Part shown: piece by piece, positions 19,583 through 29,526 of the stretch
Position numbering within the stretch: position 1 is the first letter of the stretch
Layout: the number at the start of each line of letters is the position of its first letter
DNA from: Acidobacteriota bacterium
GTDB taxonomy: Bacteria > Acidobacteriota > Blastocatellia > Pyrinomonadales > Pyrinomonadaceae
Assembly (NCBI GenBank): GCA_019242475.1
Contig: JAFAVK010000015.1
Span: forward strand, 1 to 64,000
DNA: 64,000 nucleotides
Direction: 5' to 3'
The notes under the pieces: generated by a model
What the model saw: the letters and a program-made list of their open reading frames with translations, nothing else
Databases searched by the model: none
What the model was told of the DNA's origin: nothing
Program-made: the position numbers and the translations under genes

Positions 19583-20608
19583 TCACTCGAACAGTTTTCT
19601 TTCGACGCCGGCCGCGGCGCGTCTGGTCGAGCCCTTCGCGGACTTCTGTTGCGAGGGGTGTTGCGCGAGGTGTTCGGCGTTGAGGCCGAGTTCTGTGAGC
19701 AGGCCGGCGAACTTCTTCGCGCCGTGCATGGTGATGATTCTTTGCGCGCCGGACTCGCGGGCGAGGCGGACGAGGTCGTCGTAGTCGGCGTGGTCGGAGA
19801 GCGGGAGCACCAAGTCCACGCCCTTGTACATGTAGGGCGCGCTCTTGCTCATGGCCCAGCCGGTGAGCATGATGAGGTAGCGGCGCGGGATGTTGAGAAT
19901 CATCGGCTGGCGGCGGCAGCCCGGCGGCGTGATGAGCACGCGCCCCTGCACGTTCCCGCGTTCATACCTCTCGTACTCGCCCGAGAACTTCACGCCGCAC
20001 TCGCGGTAGACCTCCGAGACGTTGTAGACCGAGCCGTGCAAGGTCACGCGGTAGCCGCGCCTTAAGAGAAGTTCCAGAGCCTCCTGACTCTTCCCCAACG
20101 CATACGCCAGCACGACGGGCACGGCGTCGTCCGAGAGCGCGCGGTCGCAGGCGGCGTAGAGCCGTTCGTAGGTCGCCACGTCGGGCGGGAAGCGGTACTG
20201 CGGGTCGCCGAAGGTGGACTCCATGACGAGCGTGTCGCAGGGGACGACGACCGCCTGCTCGGCCGCGACGTTGGGCCGGAGCTTGATGTCGCCCGTGTAG
20301 ACGAGCCGCTCGCCGTCCGCCTCGACGAGAATCTGCGCCGAGCCCAGACAGTGGCCCGCCGGGTACATCGTCAGAGCGTAGCGGCCGTAGTCGCGCCGCT
20401 CGCCGTACCGCAAAGCCTCGACCTCGGCCTCGCCGCGGCGGTGGCGGAAGAGGCGCGCCGTCTCGGGCGTGGCGACGATGCGTTGGTGCTCGGCGATGTG
20501 GTCGGAGTGCGCGTGCGAGATGACGCAGCGTGCGCGCGGCCCGTCGGCGTCGAACCACAGGTCGAGGTCGGGCAGGTAGAGCCCGTCTCTGTATTCGACT
20601 CTCAGCAA
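19583..20608 (-). CDS. Beta-CASP metallo-beta-lactamase-fold nuclease
   Basis: This 341-residue enzyme has the metal-binding HAHSDH motif near the N-terminus, a His in PAGHCLGSAQ, an Asp in YTGDIK, and the later motifs DTLVMESTFGD, LPLSDHADY and IITMHGAKKFA of the beta-CASP group (RNase J, CPSF-73, and DNA-ligase-associated exonucleases). It should cleave RNA or DNA phosphodiester bonds with two zinc ions. The start is a TTG at 20608 behind a G-rich site; no better ATG is available. The C-terminal 30 residues are basic. No ligase gene neighbours it here. Confidence 0.8.
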   Translation of the reverse strand: MLRVEYRDGLYLPDLDLWFDADGPRARCVISHAHSDHIAEHQRIVATPETARLFRHRRGEAEVEALRYGERRDYGRYALTMYPAGHCLGSAQILVEADGERLVYTGDIKLRPNVAAEQAVVVPCDTLVMESTFGDPQYRFPPDVATYERLYAACDRALSDDAVPVVLAYALGKSQEALELLLRRGYRVTLHGSVYNVSEVYRECGVKFSGEYERYERGNVQGRVLITPPGCRRQPMILNIPRRYLIMLTGWAMSKSAPYMYKGVDLVLPLSDHADYDDLVRLARESGAQRIITMHGAKKFAGLLTELGLNAEHLAQHPSQQKSAKGSTRRAAAGVERKLFE

Positions 20609-20704
20609 AACGTAAGTCCCCCCGGCTCTCGGAGGCGCGCCGCTTGCCGCGCGCCCCGGTCTCGTCTATGTTTTCGGGAGTGGTCTGCAAAGGATTATAA
20701 CCGA

Positions 20705-21463
20705 ATGGGCGAAGAAGTCCCGCAGCAGGGGCCGGAGAAGGCAGAAGCGACGCAGGCGTCGCCGCAGCGGCGGCGCGAGACGCGGCGGCTGCACCGCGCC
20801 GAGTTCGCTTACGCGGTCGGGCTCGCGGCCTTCGCCGTGCTGGCCGTGCTGGCGAAGGCCAACGCGTACTTCTCCTGGGACTTGAGCGTGGCGAACGCCG
20901 TGCAGTCGATTCAACTGCCGGGCATGTTGAAGTTCATGGAGGTCGTCTCGCTCGCGGGCAACGGCGCCACGTCCTGGGTCTTGGTCGGGGTGGCGGTGCT
21001 GGCCTTCTTCCTGACGAGGCGGCGGTCGGAGGCGTTCGGGATAATCGTGAGCGCGGCGGGCGGCTCGGCCCTCAACCGGGTGATCAAGCACGTCGTCGCG
21101 CGGCCGCGGCCGACGCTGGAGCACGTCCGCGTGAGCGGCGAGTGGGCCTACGAGAGCTTCCCTTCGGGGCACGTCACCTTCTACGTCTGCTTCTTCGGCT
21201 TCCTCTTCTTCGTCGCCTACGCGCTGCTGCCAAGGGGCTCGAACCTGCGGAGGGCGGCGTGCGCGCTGGCCGCGCTGCCCGTCCTGCTCATCGGCCTCTC
21301 GCGCGTCTACCTCGGCGCGCACTGGCCGAGCGACACGCTCGGCGCGTACCTCTTCAGCGGCCTCTGGCTCGCTTTCTCGCTCGACCTCTACCGGCGCTGG
21401 AAGCGCCGCGCCACCTTCCACACGGAGGAGGAAGTGAAGGAGGAGGTAGGAAGTGATGAGTGA
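20705..21463 (+). CDS. PAP2-family membrane phosphatase
   Basis: This 252-residue polytopic membrane enzyme carries the acid phosphatase signature in three parts: KHVVARPRP, SFPSGH and SRVYLGAHWPSDTLG. Relatives dephosphorylate phosphatidic acid, undecaprenyl diphosphate or phosphatidylglycerophosphate. A cytosolic N-terminus of about 35 residues is Gln/Arg-rich. The C-terminal residues SDE and the TGA stop are read from a GATGAGT tandem repeat, so the natural end has been reshaped by that element. Confidence 0.85.
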   Translation: MGEEVPQQGPEKAEATQASPQRRRETRRLHRAEFAYAVGLAAFAVLAVLAKANAYFSWDLSVANAVQSIQLPGMLKFMEVVSLAGNGATSWVLVGVAVLAFFLTRRRSEAFGIIVSAAGGSALNRVIKHVVARPRPTLEHVRVSGEWAYESFPSGHVTFYVCFFGFLFFVAYALLPRGSNLRRAACALAALPVLLIGLSRVYLGAHWPSDTLGAYLFSGLWLAFSLDLYRRWKRRATFHTEEEVKEEVGSDE

Positions 21464-21535
21464 TGAGTGATGAGTGATGAATGAGAAGCAGCGTGCCTTT
21501 CATTCATCACTCCTCACTCATCACTCATCACTCTT
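21452..21535. repeat. GATGAGT 7-bp two-armed palindrome
   Basis: Left arm: four AGTGATG units plus AATGAGA (21452-21486). Right arm: CATTCAT, CACTCCT, CACTCAT, CACTCAT, CACTCTT (21501-21535). The 14-nt loop is, in reverse complement, nearly identical to the loop of the element at 56338-56422. Confidence 0.9.
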
Positions 21536-21540
21536 TTAAG

Positions 21541-22692
21541 ATGATGCACCTGCTGGCCGCGGTCGTGGGCGTCCTGGTGATCGCCGTCATCCTGTGGGAC
21601 ACGTTCGAGACCATCGTGTTGCCGCGGCGGGTGACGCGCAGGTTCCGGCTGACGCGGCTCTTCTACGTGGGGACGTGGGCGCCGGTGGCGGGGCTTGCGC
21701 GGCGCGTGCCGCCGGGGAAGAAGCGCGACCGCTACCTCGCGTTCTACGGCCCTCTGTCGCTCATCCTGCTGCTGCTGGTGTGGGCGGTGGGGCTGCTCCT
21801 CGCCTTCGGGCTGTTGCAGTGGGGCGCGGCGACGCTGCTCCACGTCCCCGAAGACGGGGCGCACGGCCTCTGGACTTACGTCTACATGAGCGGCGTCATC
21901 GTCTTCACGCTCGGCTTCGGCGACGTGTACCCGCTCGACACCTTCGGGCGCTTCCTCGCGGTGGTCGAGGCGGGGACGGGCTTCGGCTTCCTCGCGGCCG
22001 TCATCGGCTACCTGCCCGTGCTCTACCAGTCCTTCTCGCGGCGCGAGGTCAGCATCTCGATGCTCGACGCGCGCGCCGGCACGCCGCCGACCGCGGTGGA
22101 GCTGCTCCGGCGCCACGCAGAGGCCGGCCACCTCGAAGGCGTCGGCGAGCTGCTCAAGGACTGGGAGCACTGGGCCGCCGACCTGATGGAGAGCCACCTC
22201 TCGTACCCGGTGCTCTGTTACTACCGCTCGCAGCACGACAACCAGTCCTGGCTCGCCTCGCTCGTGTGCGTGCTCGACACGTGCGCGCTCGTGATGGTGG
22301 GCGTGGACGGGGCGCACGAGTGGCAGGCGCGGCTCACCTTTGCGATGGCGCGCCACGCGCTCGTGGACATCTCGCAGATTTTCGGCACGCGCCCCGTCTC
22401 CTTCGAGCGCGAGCGGATGACGGACGAGGAGCTGGCCGCGCTGCGCTCGGCGCTCAAGGGCTGGGGTCTGACCTTGCGCGCGGGCGCGGACGCCGACGAC
22501 CGCCTGCGCTCGCTGCGCCGTCTGTACGAGCCCTACGCCAACGGCCTCTCCTGCCACCTGCTCATCCCGCTCCCGCCCTGGCTCCCCGACCACGCGCGCG
22601 CCGACAACTGGCAGACCAGCGCCTACGACCGCCGCTCCCTCGCCGTCGTCTCGCCCGCGCCCGCGGCCGTCGAGGACGAGCACCGGTTTTAG
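21541..22692 (+). CDS. Two-TM potassium-channel-like membrane protein
   Basis: This 383-residue protein has hydrophobic segments near residues 5-20, 65-90 and around 105-160. A pore loop carries TLGFGD (residues 123-128), a variant of the K+ selectivity filter TVGYGD. The C-terminal 220 residues are cytosolic and contain no recognised nucleotide-binding (RCK) domain. K+ or other cation conduction is inferred from the filter. I chose ATG 21541, since upstream in-frame sequence is tandem repeat. It ends opposite the GT39 gene, with a perfect hairpin between them. Confidence 0.8.
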   Translation: MMHLLAAVVGVLVIAVILWDTFETIVLPRRVTRRFRLTRLFYVGTWAPVAGLARRVPPGKKRDRYLAFYGPLSLILLLLVWAVGLLLAFGLLQWGAATLLHVPEDGAHGLWTYVYMSGVIVFTLGFGDVYPLDTFGRFLAVVEAGTGFGFLAAVIGYLPVLYQSFSRREVSISMLDARAGTPPTAVELLRRHAEAGHLEGVGELLKDWEHWAADLMESHLSYPVLCYYRSQHDNQSWLASLVCVLDTCALVMVGVDGAHEWQARLTFAMARHALVDISQIFGTRPVSFERERMTDEELAALRSALKGWGLTLRAGADADDRLRSLRRLYEPYANGLSCHLLIPLPPWLPDHARADNWQTSAYDRRSLAVVSPAPAAVEDEHRF

Positions 22693-22695
22693 GGG

Positions 22696-24434
<1,739 letters not shown>

Positions 24435-24464
24435 GCAGTACCCTCTGAGCGTCGTTGGAAGAAC

Positions 24465-25565
24465 CTACGTCTCGGTGACGGGGTCGGGGCGGGCCTTCTC
24501 GCCGAGGGCGGCGGCCTGCGCGCGCTCGGCCTCGGCGGCGACGGTGCGCAGGTTCAAGCCCCGCGCCAGAAGGAGCACGACGCCCACGGCCATCCAGAAG
24601 AGCATGCGCGCCTTGCGCACGATGGCGAGCGTGACGCCCGCGGCCACCCCGAAGGCGAGCACCTGCGCGAGGCGTCCCGTCCCCAGCTCGTCGATTCCCG
24701 CGCGCAGCGGGACGAACTTGAAGACGACCGTGATGATGCGGTTGACCGATTCGAAGAGGAAGGCCGAGAGCGCGGTCGGCCGCGCGCCGTCGATGAGCCA
24801 GATGGTGAGGTAGCCTTCGGCCACGCCGAGCAGGTGGAAGAGCGCCTCGCAGAGGAGGATGCCGGGGAAGCGGCGCCGGTTGCGCGAGTAGAAGCCGTAG
24901 ATGCGCTCCTCGAACGAACCGACGCGCGCGAGCCGCCGCTCCAAAGCCTTCTTTCCCAACCCGCGGGCCGCCGTCCAACGGAGCGCGGCGCTCAAAAACC
25001 TCCACTCGCGCCTCACCGCGTAGAAGCCGAAGGCGAGGAAGACGACCGCGCTCACGACGATGCCGTAGCTCGAATAGCGGAGGACTTTCGGCAGGTGGAA
25101 GGAGAGCAGGAGCGCCGCCGCGCCCGAGAGGATGAAGAGCGCGACCGAGAGCATGTAGAAGATGTTCTCGACGGCGATGGCCGAGAAGGTCGCGGCGAAG
25201 GGGATGCCGCGGCGCGAGGCCATCGCGGCCTTGGTCGGCTCGCTGACGACGATGCCGAGCGGGATGACGTTGCCGGCGGCGTCGCCGATGAGGTACGCCT
25301 TGAACGCCTCCCAGAAGCCGAGCCGGTGCGGCTCCTCGAAGCAGAGCGTCCAGGCCTGCACGCGGACGGCGAAGCGCAGGCCGGCGAGCAGGAGGATGGG
25401 CGCGAACCACCAGCCGACCTGCGTGATGTTCGTCCAGACCTCGGCCGGCCCCGCGCGCCAGACGAAGTACGCGAAGAGCACGAGCCCGGCGAGCGCGAAC
25501 AGGAGCCCCGCCGGCCCGAGCCGCCCGCGCCGCGCGTCCCCCTCCGCTTTCGACCTCTCTTCCAT
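24465..25565 (-). CDS. Flippase-like membrane protein (lysylphosphatidylglycerol synthase TM-region/UPF0104 family)
   Basis: This is a 366-residue polytopic membrane protein. The pattern (GWWFAPILLLAGLRFAVRVQAW, KAYLIGDAAGNVIPLG, SEPTKAAMASRRGI) matches the LPG_synthase_TM/UPF0104 family, which includes the flippase half of MprF. There is no synthase domain. Together with the neighbouring GT39 enzyme it may handle a polyprenyl-linked or lipid substrate. The ATG at 25565 is favoured; an in-frame GTG 33 bp upstream is possible. Confidence 0.75.
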   Translation of the reverse strand: MEERSKAEGDARRGRLGPAGLLFALAGLVLFAYFVWRAGPAEVWTNITQVGWWFAPILLLAGLRFAVRVQAWTLCFEEPHRLGFWEAFKAYLIGDAAGNVIPLGIVVSEPTKAAMASRRGIPFAATFSAIAVENIFYMLSVALFILSGAAALLLSFHLPKVLRYSSYGIVVSAVVFLAFGFYAVRREWRFLSAALRWTAARGLGKKALERRLARVGSFEERIYGFYSRNRRRFPGILLCEALFHLLGVAEGYLTIWLIDGARPTALSAFLFESVNRIITVVFKFVPLRAGIDELGTGRLAQVLAFGVAAGVTLAIVRKARMLFWMAVGVVLLLARGLNLRTVAAEAERAQAAALGEKARPDPVTET

Positions 25566-25792
25566 CGCCTTCAAGCTTCCGCACGCCGCCCCGGCCACGT
25601 CCTGGCCGAGTCAGTGCAAGATACGCCACAAACCTTCCCGGCCACAAACGCCGGCCACCCACGCTAACGAAAACCGTGCCACGCCCCCGAGCCCCGCCCA
25701 CGCCCGCCGACGCCGCCCCGCCCGCTGGAATTTTCCTGCCGACGAAAGACGAATCCTGCGCCCCGGGGCAGCAGGCAAGATGGGCGCGACTG

Positions 25793-25940
25793 CCCGAGCC
25801 GGGAGCGCGGGCATCCTGCCCGCCAAAGCGTGCGCCAGCACGCTTAGTCGTCGAGCGCCATGCCTCGACGTTGAGTTTATAAGTCTCACGGCCTTCGCGC
25901 TTTCGCGCTCATGGCGGGCAGGGATGCCCGCGCTCCCGGG
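25793..25940. repeat. Large inverted repeat with nested hairpins
   Basis: Arms 25801-25824 and 25913-25937 are complementary with one extra base. Inside are smaller hairpins (25828-25843; about 25848-25870). No credible gene is present. With the adjacent array it forms the 5' half of an 870-bp non-coding region. Confidence 0.75.
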
Positions 25941-25992
25941 GGAGGGCGCCGCGGCCGTGCGGCGGGCTTCCGCGGCGTTGCAGAACCGTTTT

Positions 25993-26254
25993 GCGGCCGG
26001 GCAGAAAGGATTTGCCCGCCGGCAGACGCCAGTTGCCGGGCGGCAGACACTGTTTGCCGCCCGGCAGATGTCAGTTGCCGCCGGGCAAACGGCATCTGCC
26101 GGCGGGCGAAAGCCATTTGCCCGCCGGCAACTGGCATCTGCCGCCCGGCAACTGACATCTGCCCGCCGGCAACTGGCATCTGCCGCCCGGCAACTGGCGT
26201 CTGCCCGCCGGCAAACGGCGTCTGCCGGCGGGCAAATCCTTTCTGCCCGGCCGC
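25993..26254. repeat. Twelve-unit 21-bp GC-rich tandem array, globally palindromic
   Basis: Twelve consecutive 21-bp units (25993-26244) plus GCCCGGCCGC. Every unit starts with a GCC/GCG block and carries words such as GGCAACT, GGCATCT or GGCAGAT. The first six units are the approximate reverse complement of the last six, so the whole array can fold back on itself. The period is a multiple of three, so open frames run through both strands giving 7-residue Cys/Arg/Ala peptide repeats, which I regard as artefacts. There are no unique spacers, so it is not a CRISPR. Confidence 0.9.
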
Positions 26255-26441
26255 GGGGAGGCGGAAAAATATTGTCAGGGAGGGCCGCGCGTGTGTAGAA
26301 TCCGGGCGCACTCCGGACGGCCGCCCTCACGACAGCAACGGCAGCCCCAGCCGGGAGCGAGAACCCACAGGCGCACTTTCAGGGGCGACGGCCTCGCCGC
26401 CCACGCTCACCAACCCTTCTACAAAGAAAGGAGCCACGGGA

Positions 26442-27137
26442 ATGAGACTCCCACGCACCGACCCAGAGCTTGTGCTCTGGCTCAACAACTTCGCCGCCGC
26501 TTTCGCCACGCACGCCGCCGCGCTCGGCTTCACCACGGCCGAGGTGGACTCCGTCAACGCCGCCAACGCCATGGTGAGCTTCCTCGTCGGAGACTTCCTG
26601 CCGACCTACAAGTCCGCGCTCAAGGCGGGCACCACCTACAAAGACCGCGTCATCTCCGGCCCGGTCGGCCCGCCCGCCACCCCGCCGCCGCCCGCCCCCA
26701 CGACGGCCACCCCGCCCGCCGCCGTCCCGCCCGGCATCCTCGCGCGCCTGCGCACCCTCGTCCAGCGCATCCAGCTCTCGCCCGCCTACACCGAGGAGAT
26801 CGGCCTCGCCCTCGGCATCACCGGGACGGGGGACGGCGGCCCTTCCGCCCCCGACTCGTCACCGAAGCCCACCCTGAAGGCGCGCTCGAACGGCCCCGGC
26901 GTCGTGCAGTTGGACTTCAGCAAGGAGAAGTTCGACGGCGTGTTCGTCGAGAGCCGCCGCCCCGGAGAGGACGGCTGGCAGTCGCTCGGGATAGACAACT
27001 ACAGCCCCTTCATCGACGACCGCCCGCCGCTGGAAGCGGGCAAGCCGGAAAGGAGGGAGTACCGCGTCCGCTACCTGCTCCGCGACCAGGCGACGGGCGA
27101 GTGGTCGGACATCGTCACCGCCACCTTCGTCCCGTAG
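26442..27137 (+). CDS. Uncharacterised protein with Pro-rich linker
   Basis: This 231-residue protein starts at an ATG behind AAGGAG. Residues 1-70 form a helical domain (LVLWLNNFAAAFATHAAALG). Residues about 72-97 are a Pro/Ala/Thr linker, then a helical piece and a C-terminal beta-rich domain of about 80 residues (VQLDFSKEKFDGVFVESRR...YRVRYLLRD) that could be fibronectin-III-like. No signal peptide or catalytic motif is evident. I do not recognise the family. It follows the long palindromic array and ends before a strong hairpin. Confidence 0.7.
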   Translation: MRLPRTDPELVLWLNNFAAAFATHAAALGFTTAEVDSVNAANAMVSFLVGDFLPTYKSALKAGTTYKDRVISGPVGPPATPPPPAPTTATPPAAVPPGILARLRTLVQRIQLSPAYTEEIGLALGITGTGDGGPSAPDSSPKPTLKARSNGPGVVQLDFSKEKFDGVFVESRRPGEDGWQSLGIDNYSPFIDDRPPLEAGKPERREYRVRYLLRDQATGEWSDIVTATFVP

Positions 27138-27156
27138 TAATGTTGAGGGCAACCGG

Positions 27157-27190
27157 GTCAGAACCACCCGCTACCGCGGGTGGTTCTGAC
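27157..27190. terminator. Perfect 14-bp hairpin between convergent genes
   Basis: 27157-27170 pairs with 27177-27190 around a 6-nt loop, followed by CTTTATT. It lies between the unknown gene and the convergent GGDEF gene and can act on both strands. Confidence 0.75.
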
Positions 27191-27192
27191 CT

Positions 27193-28170
27193 TTATTGCG
27201 CCGCTTCGACGCGGTCGCGGCCGGTCTGCTTGGCGTGGTAGAGGGCTTCGTCGGCGCGGGCGATCATGTCGTTGCCGGACTCGTCCGGGGCGAGCTGCGC
27301 GACGCCGGCCGAGAGCGTGAGGGGGAAGACGCGGCCGGCGTCGCCGAAGAGGCGCGCGGAGAAGGCCAGGCGAATCTTGTCGGCGAGCGCGCGCGCGCCC
27401 TCAAGCCCCGTCTCGGGCGCGAGGATGAGGAACTCCTCGCCGCCGTAGCGGCAGACCACGTCCGAGCCGCGCACCGACTCCGCGATGACGCGCGCCGCCT
27501 GCGCGAGCGCCGTGTCGCCGACCGCGTGGCCGTAGGTGTCGTTGACCGCCTTGAAGAAGTCGATGTCGATGAGCAGGCACGAGAGCGGGCGCGCGTACCT
27601 GCGGGCCTCGGCCAGCTCGCGCTGGAGCGCGCGGTGCAGCCCGTAGCGGTTGAGCAGCCCCGTCAGCGCGTCCGTCATCGACAGCTCGCTCGCGGCCTCG
27701 GCCGAGCGGCGCAGCTCCTCTGCGCGCTGGCGCAGGCGGTCGCGCTCAAGTTTCATGCGGATGGCGACGCTCACCCGCGCCAGAAGCTCCTCGACGCGGA
27801 AGGGCTTCGAGACGTAGTCGTTCGCGCCGAGGCTCAGGCCGCGTACCTTCGTGTCGGTGTCGTCGAGGGCGGAGAGGAAGATGACGGGGATGTCGCGCGT
27901 CGCGGGGTCTTCCTTGAGCAGGCGGCAGGCTTGCAGGCCGTCGAGGACGGGCATCATCACGTCGAGGATGATGAGGTCGGGCAGCACCCGGCGCGCGGCC
28001 TCGACCGCCTGGCCGCCGTCCTCGGCCGTCTCGACGCGGTAGTGCTCCCACTCCAACCGGCGCCGGATGAGCGCGAGGTTGACGGGCTCGTCGTCGGCGA
28101 CGAGGATGACCGGCTGGCGCCCCGCCTGCTCCGCCGCGGCCGGCTCGCCCTGCACAGGTTCGGTCTTCAT
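27193..28170 (-). CDS. Response-regulator diguanylate cyclase (REC-GGDEF, PleD-like)
   Basis: This 325-residue protein has a receiver domain (DDE pair, phospho-acceptor in IILDVMMPVLDG, KPF) and a short coiled linker. A GGDEF domain follows with the active motif GGEEF. An RxxD inhibitory site (RGSD) lies exactly five residues before GGEEF, so product inhibition by c-di-GMP is expected. It should make c-di-GMP when phosphorylated. The ATG at 28170 excludes an upstream extension running into repeats. A PilZ protein gene lies just upstream on the same strand, so producer and receptor may be linked. Confidence 0.9.
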   Translation of the reverse strand: MKTEPVQGEPAAAEQAGRQPVILVADDEPVNLALIRRRLEWEHYRVETAEDGGQAVEAARRVLPDLIILDVMMPVLDGLQACRLLKEDPATRDIPVIFLSALDDTDTKVRGLSLGANDYVSKPFRVEELLARVSVAIRMKLERDRLRQRAEELRRSAEAASELSMTDALTGLLNRYGLHRALQRELAEARRYARPLSCLLIDIDFFKAVNDTYGHAVGDTALAQAARVIAESVRGSDVVCRYGGEEFLILAPETGLEGARALADKIRLAFSARLFGDAGRVFPLTLSAGVAQLAPDESGNDMIARADEALYHAKQTGRDRVEAAQ

Positions 28171-28296
28171 AAACGGCGACGTAAAGCCTCTCGCGCCGCC
28201 GCACAAGTTCGGCGCTGGAAAGTCTGGATGAGGTTCGGGGCCGGGGTCTGGGGCTGAGACGATAATAAAGAAGGCGCGAGGTAAAAGGCAAAAGAA

Positions 28297-28541
28297 AGTA
28301 GGCAGTAGGCAGATGGCGGTAGGCAGTTGTCGCCGTTCGCGGTCGCGCCCGTAGAGGGGGCTTTCAACACAGAGACACGGAGGCACAGAGACACAGCTTC
28401 TTGAGCTATAGCTTCAAAGCTGTGTCTCTGTGCCTCCGTGTCTCTGTGTCCAACGCCTCTGCACCATACGAACCTGCAAATAACAAACAGCCCCCTCCCC
28501 CGCCCGAACTGCCTGCTGCCATCTGCCTACTGCCTACTGCT
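28297..28541. repeat. GGCAGTA two-armed repeat enclosing another palindrome
   Basis: Left arm 28297-28328 (GGCAGTA, GGCAGAT, GGCGGTA, GGCAGTT). Right arm 28507-28541 (AACTGCC, TGCTGCC, ATCTGCC, TACTGCC, TACTGCT). The 178-nt interior contains a complete different hairpin (28367-28449). The right arm provides the SSRQ end and stop of the PilZ gene. Confidence 0.9.
28367..28449. repeat. Perfect 33-bp palindrome of CACAGAG-type words
   Basis: 28367-28399 is the exact reverse complement of 28417-28449, with a 17-nt loop that is itself nearly palindromic around AGCTATAGCT. The words have a 7/14-bp period. It is nested inside the GGCAGTA element. Confidence 0.95.
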
Positions 28542-28850
28542 CTCCCTGTAATGCTCGACCAGCGCGGCGAGGCTGGCCTCCTCCGCGGCGGAGAGCCCTC
28601 TGAACTCGACGCCGACGCCCCAGCGTTCGAGGTGGTAGCGCACCTCGCCGCAGAGCGTCTTCTGCTCGGGCAGCCAGAACTTGATGAAGACCGGTTGGCC
28701 GCGCGGGGCGCCGCGCTCGGTGCGGAGGAAGTAGCCGCCCTCGCTGAGGCTAATCATGCGGTCGTAGAAAGGGCAGTCGTACGTCCAGCCCCAGTAGACG
28801 TGGATGTCCACGGTCACGCGCTCGTGCTTACGTTGTTCGACGAAGGTCAT
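28527..28850 (-). CDS. PilZ-domain protein
   Basis: This 107-residue single-domain protein has the N-terminal arginine motif RKHER (RxxxR) and the second motif SLSEGGYFL, in which the usual Asp/Asn before S is Ser. The RxxxR part of the c-di-GMP site is intact, the other half is altered, so binding strength is uncertain. Its gene precedes the GGDEF cyclase on the same strand with a 350-bp repeat-filled gap. The last residues SSRQ come from a GGCAGTA repeat. Confidence 0.8.
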   Translation of the reverse strand: MTFVEQRKHERVTVDIHVYWGWTYDCPFYDRMISLSEGGYFLRTERGAPRGQPVFIKFWLPEQKTLCGEVRYHLERWGVGVEFRGLSAAEEASLAALVEHYRESSRQ

Positions 28851-29033
28851 GAGGTCGCTGTTGGTCTCTGTCCAGTGAGGTGAGCGAGGCGCCGACGAGA
28901 ATAGACCGACTCCGTCCCGCGCCGCAAGCGGCGGGGCGGCGAAAGATTCCCGGCGCGCCGCGGGGCCGCTTTGTGTTAAGCTTCCGGCCTCCGGCGGAGT
29001 TTACACCGAACGACTTTCCGGGAGGCGGCGGAC

Positions 29034-29474
29034 ATGCGACGACGTGAGGGCGACGGCTGTCCCGTGTGGGGCGTGTTGCAGGTCGTGGGCGACAAGTGGA
29101 CGCTGCTCATCGTGCGCGAGCTGGCCGCCGCGCCGCGCCGCACCACCGAGCTGCTCACGCGCCTCCACCCCATCAGCAGCCGCACGCTGATGGATCGCCT
29201 GCGCGACATGGAGCGCGACGCGCTCATCGAGCGGCGCGACCTCGGCGGCAGCCCCCCGCACGTCGAGTACGTGCTGACCGAGCGCGGCCGCCTGCTCACC
29301 CCGCTGCTCGACGCGCTGCGCGCCGCGGGCGAGGCGCTCGACTGCAACGACTGCGACGACCGCCTCAGCCGCCACGAGTCCTTCTGCGACTACTGCCCGC
29401 GCGCGGGCCGCCACGGCCACGCCCCGGCGCCCCCGCGCCGCGCCCCGACCGACGACTCCATCGTGCTACTCTGA
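29034..29474 (+). CDS. HxlR-family transcriptional regulator
   Basis: This 146-residue protein has the winged-helix pattern of HxlR proteins: CPVWGVLQVVGDKWTLLIV, RRTTELLTRLHPISSRTL, RDMERDALIERR and YVLTERGRLLTPLL. It lacks the usual long tail and instead has a Cys-rich C-terminus (CNDC, CDYC) that could bind metal or sense redox state. Members respond to formaldehyde, quinones or oxidants. The likely target is a neighbouring gene, but no operator is evident. Confidence 0.85.
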   Translation: MRRREGDGCPVWGVLQVVGDKWTLLIVRELAAAPRRTTELLTRLHPISSRTLMDRLRDMERDALIERRDLGGSPPHVEYVLTERGRLLTPLLDALRAAGEALDCNDCDDRLSRHESFCDYCPRAGRHGHAPAPPRRAPTDDSIVLL

Positions 29475-29526
29475 AGCCCCGCCCTCTCCCCGAAACAAGG
29501 CGGCCCCGCGCCGCGAGGAGGTGAAC

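Noticed and set aside
25993-26254. CRISPR array
   Set aside because: There is no repeat/spacer alternation; all of each 21-bp unit is repetitive, and no cas gene is present.
25611-26330. Cys/Ala/Arg heptad-repeat protein encoded by the 21-bp array
   Set aside because: Frames stay open on both strands simply because 21 is divisible by three; no start signals or signal peptide fit, and the nucleotide palindrome is the better explanation.
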